This document shows, piece by piece, positions 57,673 to 64,000 of a DNA stretch of 64,000 bases (its first letter is position 1; each line of letters opens with the position of its first letter). The notes below the pieces were generated by a model. That model saw only the letters and a program-made list of their open reading frames with translations. It had not been told where the DNA came from and made no database searches. Position numbers and translations under genes: made by a program. The DNA comes from Eustoma russellianum (Eukaryota; Streptophyta; Magnoliopsida; Gentianales; Gentianaceae): assembly GCA_036186865.1 (NCBI GenBank), contig AP025055.1:10997731-11061730 (forward strand), read 5' to 3'.

Positions 57673-58623
57673 TACTCACGGCATGTTAGTCCCTATCGTT
57701 GCCTGTATTATTATGATACAGACAACTCTGGTACGTCTGGCAATTACTTTTCGCAGCTACATGTGTTTTTAGATAGCGTTTTTTCCCATTGTTGCCCAAG
57801 GTCTTAAGACCAAGGGCAACATCGGTATGTTGTGGTGCTTCATATGTTGTATTTTGGTACATCCATATTGGATTATCAGCTACTAATGTGCTTTGCTGTA
57901 CTTTATTGCGAGGATGCCAATACCCAATATACATTCAAACATGGTTGTACTCTAGTTTGAGCCGCGCGTACACAAAAAGTATCGTTGCCTGTACTATCAT
58001 GGTGCAGGCAACTCTGGTACGTTTGATCACGTTTTTTCCATTCCATCAAATGTCTTTCCATAGCGAATTACTCTTTCAGTTGCCCACAGTCTTTGGACTG
58101 AGGGCAACATCGGTATGTTGCTCTGATCCTTATGTGCTAAAATTGGCCATCATCAACACATTCAATGTCACTCATGTATTCTATCATGTTTTTTTGCGAG
58201 GGAACCTATATCTGCTTCTCACTCAACAATGGTGGAACCACTCTCTACATCTCTACAAGGACTTAACACACCTCACGTGTTCAAGACTACCCTGGTGGCA
58301 ACACGACATCTCTCAGCCTACCCCACAAGTCAAGATCGACATAGTTTTCATACGCTACTTTCCTTTGTTTTTAGCTCTCACATCTAGCCGCCTTTATTCC
58401 AATCATATAAATATGTACGCTTTTTCCTTCGCCAAGGTTTTATCCACAAGGGTGGTTTTACTTGGCAAGGTTTTAATGCGGCATATCATATATGATTGGA
58501 GGCTACACATTATTGAAGCTTTACACTTTCGTTTTACTTATGATATACAATCATGTAATATGGTTACCTCCACCACAAGTGAGGAATTTCTAATTTAATA
58601 AATACCCACTTTTATAAAAAAAA
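57673..58623 (+). other. LINE-1 3' UTR with duplicated hairpin module
   Basis: A long 3' UTR of about 950 bases. Two copies of a 287-bp module each hold hairpin A (57698-57726; 57984-58012) and hairpin B (57791-57820; 58079-58108), 93-95 bases apart. A 94-nt block near the end is identical in LINE-3. An open frame (57789-58598) overlaps these structures but shows no protein family, and I treat it as chance. Confidence 0.8.
58402..58495 (+). other. 94-nt conserved 3'-UTR block of LINE-1
   Basis: Identical over 94 nt to LINE-3 (22864-22957, minus strand) while flanks diverge. Hairpin potential: GCCAAG pairs with CTTGGC and CCAC with GTGG. From memory, similar AAGGTTTTATCC..GGCAAGGTTTT sequence is common near the ends of some plant copia LTRs. 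Confidence 0.75.
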
Positions 58624-58639
58624 ATAAACCCTGTGGTCC
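58624..58639 (+). repeat. 16-bp direct repeat flanking LINE-1, right copy
   Basis: ATAAACCCTGTGGTCC, identical to 52365-52380. Confidence 0.75.
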
Positions 58640-58658
58640 TTCTCCTTGCGGCGTCCTG

Positions 58659-59890
58659 ATGAACGAGCGCGCTGTTTCGACGCCGACGATGGCCGGTGTC
58701 CCTCCTCTGACCAAATCTTTTGCATCTGTCGCCTCTTCCTCTCCTGCTGCTTTTCATCATCGTGAGATTGGACAATACAAAGGTGCCTCATCGGTCACCT
58801 TCACCATGACGAAATAGATCTTTGTCCAGCCGTTTTCGATATGGTTTGGTTGGAACCTTTGGTGCGGCTGGTCGGCAATGGCAGCGATCCGCAAGGCCAT
58901 GGATATCGGATTCACAAGTACTGTTTCCATCGGTTTACTTGATGACAGTCATATATTGCTTAATTCGATAAAGAAGAGGACTACACATGTTGTTTCTATT
59001 GTGGTATATGGCGTATTCTAGGTTATGAAATACGTGTAACGAAATGGACACAGGCCTTCAATCCCTGCTTTGAAATACCAATGGTACCGGTGTGGATCTC
59101 CTTTGCCGGTTTGCCTGTTCATCTACATGATGAGTGGGCCCCCTATGTGATATCAAGAACAATTGGTCGACCATCAAAGTTTATACAATGACCCTTAATT
59201 TTTACCGGCCTTCTGTTGTCTGGGTTTGCATTGAAGTGGATGTCACACAGGAGCTCCCCTCCAAGATATATATTGATTGTGGTTAGTCTTCATTTTTGCA
59301 ATAATTAATTTACGAGGATCTCCCATTATATTGTCTGCAATGTTGGACATTTGGCCATAAGGAAGGACATTGTGCCTGATGGCATGAACCTGACGCGGAT
59401 GTCCCCAACAAAACTAACCAATGGAAGAAAGTTTGGCAGCCTAAACCTGTCTTCTGAAAAGCTGGTTTTTAATCCTATAGAGTGTTCTCCAGATAAAGAA
59501 TTTTTGCCTCAACCTAGTCATGTGCACGATCTCTCTCGCCTTGGTCAGGATGGGGAGTATTATCAGCCTATTGATATTCCATATGATGGTGACTTTGGCC
59601 ATTGTTCTGATAAGGAATTACAGTACAATAAAAGTCGGGTTTAGCCTCCTTTTCCTACAGTATCTGTGCTTATTGCCTGCCACATTCAGAAGCTACCGCC
59701 GTCCCCTACTGATGATGAATTGTTATCTCGACTGGTTGCCCCGCTAATGGATTCAGAATTCATTCCAGTGGTCTCTAAATGTCGTCGGCGCACTCATAAG
59801 GAATTGCCTCCTTTGCCACCATCTACTATGCTCACCCGCAGTGCTACACGATCCTCTCATTTGAATGGTAATATCTCTTTTACTCAATGA
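58659..59890 (+). pseudogene. LINE-2 ORF1
   Basis: The start at 58659 opens MNERAVSTPTMAGVPPL, with an Ala/Ser/Pro-rich N-terminus like LINE-1 ORF1 and a DUF4283-like part (IRKAMDIGFTSTVSIGLLDD; about 58880-58960). Many frame changes follow. The C-terminal end keeps a basic/proline segment, KELPPLPPSTMLTRSATRSS (59800-59860), almost the same as in LINE-1. It ends in TGA at 59888, overlapping the ORF2 start. Confidence 0.72.
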
Positions 59891-62800
59891 ATATTCTCAC
59901 ATGGAATGTTAGAGGCATTCGGCCTTCATTACCTCGGTTGATCGTTTAATACAATAGCATACGACTAATCTCCTAGCATAAATAGAGCTGAAACATCTCT
60001 CAAGTAGACTCACTCGATTTTACATGTATTTAGGTTTCTCGACTTCTGCATTTTCATCCACGGGCAATATATGGATTTTCTGGCGAGATACTTAGAAAAA
60101 ATCCGCGAGGAAGATTAGTTATTGCACCTAAGATTTATTTCCACTCCTACAAATCTGGATTTCTGGTGGACAATGGTATACGCTAAACATACTATTGCTC
60201 TTCGTCGGCCATTATGCCAATATTTGAGGCTGCATCCTAGGGCAATTTCACTTCCTCGGTTACTAAGTGGCGATTTTAATACGTTTCGTTCCTTGGAAGA
60301 TCAAAAGGGATGTTCCCACCCCAGTCTTTCATCATTGTAGGATTTTAATGACTGTGTTGAGTATTGTGGTTTGATGGATCCTCCTTTCCACGGTACATGC
60401 TATACTTGGGCAGATGGGCAAGGCTTAGGCCGATTGTAACGACGTCGTCATTGGGTTTTTACAAACTCAAGATTTCATGATGCTTTTTATGATTCGGTTA
60501 TAACACATCTCCCACGTGTCTCATCACACCACTCTCTGTGTTTGTTTGTTTGTGATATATCTCGAGTGGTTGGTCCGAAATCATTTCGGTTTTTGGATGC
60601 ATGGCTCTACCATTCAGACTTCATGTCTTATGTTAAGGATGCTTGGGACTCTTATCTAATGATTGGTGATATGTGCGGTTTTTACAAAAAGTTAGCTCGT
60701 CTTAAACATGAGCTACAATGTTGGAACAAAGATATATTCGGCAATATATTTGACCACTTAGCGCAGGCTGAGGAAACGGTCCTCCGTGAGGAAGCAAAAT
60801 TTGATGATGATCCTGCTCCAACTAATCGGATTGCTTATCATCAGGCGAAAGCCAGCTACCTCCTTGCTGCAAAGTATGAGTTCAATTTTTGGAAAAAGGA
60901 AGCGCGTCTTCGCAGCTACAGGATGGCAATACGAACCCAATATATTGCATTCGGTGGTGAAGGGACGTCGTTGTCAGCTCCGTATTCAGTAAATACAAAC
61001 TTCCACAGATATTTTATGTGATACCCACGCATTCACACAGGTAGCAGCGGTTTCTTTTCATACAGCATTATTTAGCAGGGAGGATACTGGTGATTATAAT
61101 CATATTCTTCAACATATTCCTAGCCTATTGACACAGGACAACAATTTATATTTGACATGTATTCCCCTAGAGCCCGAGATTAAGCAGGCGGTCTGGCATT
61201 TGGATTCCCATAGTGCAACAGGACCTGATGGTTTCCATGGTACTTTCTTTCGTTCCTGTTGGGATATTATACATTCTGATGTGGTTAAAGATGTACAGGA
61301 ATGTTTCTTGGGCATCCCTCACCCGAAAATTATGGCTAATGCATTGATCACTTTGCTGCCCAAAGGTCCTTCCCTCTGCAGATTCGGTGATTATAGGCCA
61401 ATTTGTTTGTCAAATTTCATGAGTAAAATTTGCACACATATCCTTACGACGTGGCTAAACACATTACTTCCTCAACTGATTTCTCCGGAACAAACATGTT
61501 TTTAAATAGCTATGGTATTTCTTCCCAAGTCTTATTAGCACGGAGATGATCCATGTGCTTAACCGTCGTGGAGGGGAGTCAGTTGTGTTTAAAATTGGAT
61601 ATAATGAAAGCTTTTGATCGTGTTAGCTGCGAGTATTTGGAGCAATTACTAGTGGACTTTGGTTTCTCTTCTTTTTGAATTCGGTAGATTATTAATCATT
61701 TGCGGAGCACTCGCTTTTCGGTCTTGATAAATGGTGTACCATGTGGATTCTTTATTCCAACTCGAGGTATTAAACAGGGTGATCCGTTATCGCCCCTGCT
61801 TTTTATCTTGTCTTCGAAAGGATTTATTCGGGGATTAAAGGCTAATGTTGCGGCTGGTAGATTATATTCCTTTCGTTTTGGACGTATGCCATTTGCTATA
61901 ACTCACCTTGCTTATGCAGATGATTTACTGGTGTTTCTTCGTGGTGACATTCGCAATCTCAAAGTTATTAAAGAATTTTTAACTAGTTATGAATATGCCT
62001 GGAGGCAAAAAGTTAATTTCCATAAGAGCCATTTTATCGCTTCTTCAAACCTTTCACTGCTGCGTCGCATCGCATTGAGTCGGTTCTTTTCATATCCTCT
62101 ACCACTTTGCCCTTTCGATGTTTGGGATCTCCTTTGCATAAAGGAATTACTCGGGCACACTATTATATTACTCTATTGCAACATATTGATGCCTATCTCA
62201 ATGATTGGCAAAATAAGTTTTTATCGCAGGCTGGCCATTTGGTCCTCTTACATTTTGTGATTTCGCCATGGCCCTTACACATTTTGGCCACAGGTGGGCT
62301 ACCCCAGTCAGTTATAGGGATTATAGAGAGCAAAATGGTGCAGTTCTATTGGGGTCATCGACATCACTAGATATCCTAGTCGCGTATTACAGCACCTCAA
62401 AGGAAGGAGGTTTGGGCATCCGAAACTTGCGTACTATACAGGTAGCTTATCATTGTCGTATCTGGTGGCAATATCATCAGTCTGCGACATTATGGAGTCA
62501 TTATATGCAGGCGAAGTATGGTTCTAAGGGAGATTATACCCTCCGACTTCCTAACTCACCTATATGGAAGCTTATCTGCCGCACTCATTCTTTCTGTATA
62601 TCACACTGTGTTTGGGATGGAGATAATCCAATCTGGACACCTACGGCCTCTGGTTTTTTACCTTGCACTCGGCTTTTGAGCTTTGCTGCGTCTCTCGCCC
62701 TATAGTTTTGACGCATCATTTTATTTGGCATAGGCGTCAACTGCCAGACATTAGTTTATTTCTTTGGCGCTTATATCATCATGCTTTGCCATTGGAGGAT

Positions 62801-63642
62801 TAACTATGTAGATTTTTGACCATTAAGTCAATCCAATGTCCATTCTGTAAGTCAGCATCTGCTGAGGTATCTCATTTGTTTCTTTGGTGTCCCCACATTT
62901 GGCCTATCTGGATATTTTATGCCTCTTTCTTGGATGGTGTTCTCCCAGAATCTTCACTTCTTCGGACAAATTTAATGGCCTGGTGGCTGTCCTCTTTCGA
63001 AACATACACTTCAGGGTGCATTGTGCATTGTTGCTCCAAGTATTATTGTTTGTAATATATGGCGCTCTTATACCTCCATTACCTATGGTGATGAGATTTC
63101 TTCGACCACATCCACCACACTTGCGGTGATCCAGGCAGACATATATCTCTGGAGTAAATTAATTGATGGGACTAAGCTAGCAGCTGGATATTTACCACTC
63201 CACCAAGTGTGTATATTACCTAAACTACCCATAAAGCGAGTTACGATTGTGCATTAGCTAGTACCTCCGCATGGCCATCTGAAAACTTAATACTAACGCG
63301 GTGGTGGGTCACAGATTTGCGGCAGGAGGTGCTATCTTACGGAATTCATCGTGGGATTGCCTTGGTGTTATTTCATTTAGACTTCCGCTTGCAATGCCAG
63401 TTATTTCATAGACACAGGCTGCTCTTTTTGCCCTCTTATATTTCTTTCCACGCTATCCATGCCTTATTTAGGAGACGATTGTTATGAGTTGTTCCGCCTT
63501 CTTCCAGATCCTACAGTCTCTTCACTCACTCCACATTTACGGCGTCTCTCTTACTTTGTACAGTTGACGCAGACCCAAGTCTTGCACACATACTGGGAGT
63601 CGTATTTGGCAGCACATAGGAATGGCGAACGCGTTGATTAGA
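59887..63642 (+). pseudogene. LINE-2 ORF2: endonuclease, reverse transcriptase, zf-RVT, RNase H
   Basis: The start at 59887 opens MNILTWNVRGIRPSLPRL. Endonuclease pieces are GDFNTF near 60270 and a degraded SHH region near 60525. A linker helix is at 60542-60960. The reverse transcriptase has HSATGPDGFHG (about 61213), DYRPICLSNFMSKI (about 61390), GIKQGDPLSPLLF (about 61770) and catalytic YADDLLVFL (about 61912). The zf-RVT region CPFCKSASAEVSHLFLWCP is at about 62838-62895. RNase H is decayed at 63300-63642 (AGGAILRNSSWDCLGVISFR). There are over ten stops or frameshifts. Confidence 0.82.
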
Positions 63643-64000
63643 CATTTCACGTCGGACACTCTTCCATCACTTATTCGTAGGTGTGTCTCCCTTGATGTTA
63701 CCACAGGCCATCTTCGTCTTGGTTGACGCGAGCTCAGTGATTTCGTTGTTGCCTGTACCTATGGATGCAGGCAACCTCGGAATGCTTTGCTTTCTCGTAT
63801 TTGATAACTCTTTCAATTTATTACTACTCTCTGCTAATGTGTATCTGTTTTGATTATCCGAGCTCCACATGAGATTGGAGCATCACGGTATCTTGGCATC
63901 GCTTATGCGGGATCACACGCGTCGGAATTTATACTAGATAGTTATTTGTTGAATCCATTATATTTTGTATAGATATTTTACTTTCATAATGCAGGTTTAT
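63643..64000 (+). other. LINE-2 3' UTR, start
   Basis: Non-coding. The hairpin GTTGCCTGTACC/GGATGCAGGCAAC at 63748-63775 is followed by CTCGGAATGCTTTG, matching the tail that follows the LINE-1 hairpins. The window ends before a poly(A) tail. Confidence 0.65.
63748..63775 (+). other. LINE-2 3'-UTR hairpin
   Basis: GTTGCCTG and CAGGCAAC form an 8-bp stem closed over a short loop region. It corresponds to hairpin A of LINE-1. Confidence 0.7.

Larger units (their letters stand above)
52381..58623 (+). mobile_element. LINE-1: near full-length L1-type LINE
   Basis: 6.2 kb with two ORFs, a long 3' UTR and an A-rich tail at 58613-58624. ORF1 has a DUF4283-like RNA-binding region and a CCHC zinc knuckle. 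ORF2 has endonuclease, reverse transcriptase, a zf-RVT zinc region and RNase H, typical of plant L1 elements that acquired an RNase H domain. The 5' UTR is only 13 bases. A 16-bp repeat flanks it. Four stops, a frameshift in ORF1 and a deletion in ORF2 inactivate this copy. Confidence 0.9.
58640..64000 (+). mobile_element. LINE-2: older L1-type LINE, 3' end outside the window
   Basis: Same organisation as LINE-1: ORF1, ATGA overlap, ORF2 with endonuclease, reverse transcriptase, zf-RVT and RNase H, then a 3' UTR starting with a hairpin of the LINE-1 A type (63748-63775). It has far more stops and frameshifts than LINE-1 and is therefore older. Its poly(A) tail is not reached. Confidence 0.85.

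Noticed and set aside
57789..58598. 269-codon open frame in the LINE-1 3' UTR
   Set aside because: It spans duplicated hairpins, shows no domain, and the part shared with LINE-3 is identical at DNA level, which points to RNA conservation.
1..64000. CRISPR arrays, bacterial operons, rRNA
   Set aside because: No regular repeat-spacer arrays or prokaryotic features; the sequence is plant retrotransposon DNA.

Overview
The window looks like nuclear DNA of a flowering plant, probably from a repeat-rich heterochromatic or pericentromeric region. It is AT-rich, and every recognisable coding stretch belongs to a retrotransposon: Ty1/copia and Ty3/gypsy LTR elements with initiator-tRNA-Met type primer sites, L1-type LINEs with an RNase H domain, and a plant RTE LINE. 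I found no host gene, rRNA or functional tRNA in 64 kb.

Layout. At 1-1761 lie fragments: an LTR-like promoter region, a copia reverse transcriptase/RNase H relic on the minus strand, and an ATCGAT-rich repeat. A minus-strand solo LTR (family 'LTR-X') is at 1762-2984. Copia-1 (plus strand) runs from about 2985 to 20850. Its reverse transcriptase is split by Copia-2 (minus strand, 7747-19000, 2.7-kb LTRs, target-site duplication ATAAC). Copia-1 is itself cut at 20851 by Gypsy-1, a chromodomain-type Ty3/gypsy element on the plus strand.

The Gypsy-1 5' LTR (20851-37341) holds a 178-bp L1 fragment (15-bp duplication), a 5'-truncated minus-strand LINE-3 (22741-24474) and an RTE LINE (24738-35470). 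The RTE is split by a full LTR-X element without pol (26022-34057, duplication GAGAA), which contains another gypsy-type LTR (30398-32706). Gypsy-1 gag-pol (37643-50932) is split by the young Copia-3 (minus strand, 40739-49335, duplication GATTA). The Gypsy-1 3' LTR starts at 50975 and is interrupted at an AT microsatellite by LINE-2 (58640 to the window end). LINE-1 (52381-58623, 16-bp duplication) appears to sit inside the 5' end of LINE-2.

All elements carry stops or frameshifts. Copia-3, with near-identical LTRs, is the youngest and least damaged.

The most unusual signals are: three intron-like insertions of 70-77 bp in Gypsy-1 pol, each removable without breaking the reading frame; a 94-nt block identical in the 3' ends of two otherwise diverged LINEs; duplicated 3'-UTR hairpins in LINE-1 whose stems are kept by compensating changes; a series of four related hairpins just after the TATA box of the Copia-3 LTR; and an ATGA stop/start overlap joining ORF1 and ORF2 in both LINE-1 and LINE-2. 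Element names such as Copia-1 are local labels for this window only.
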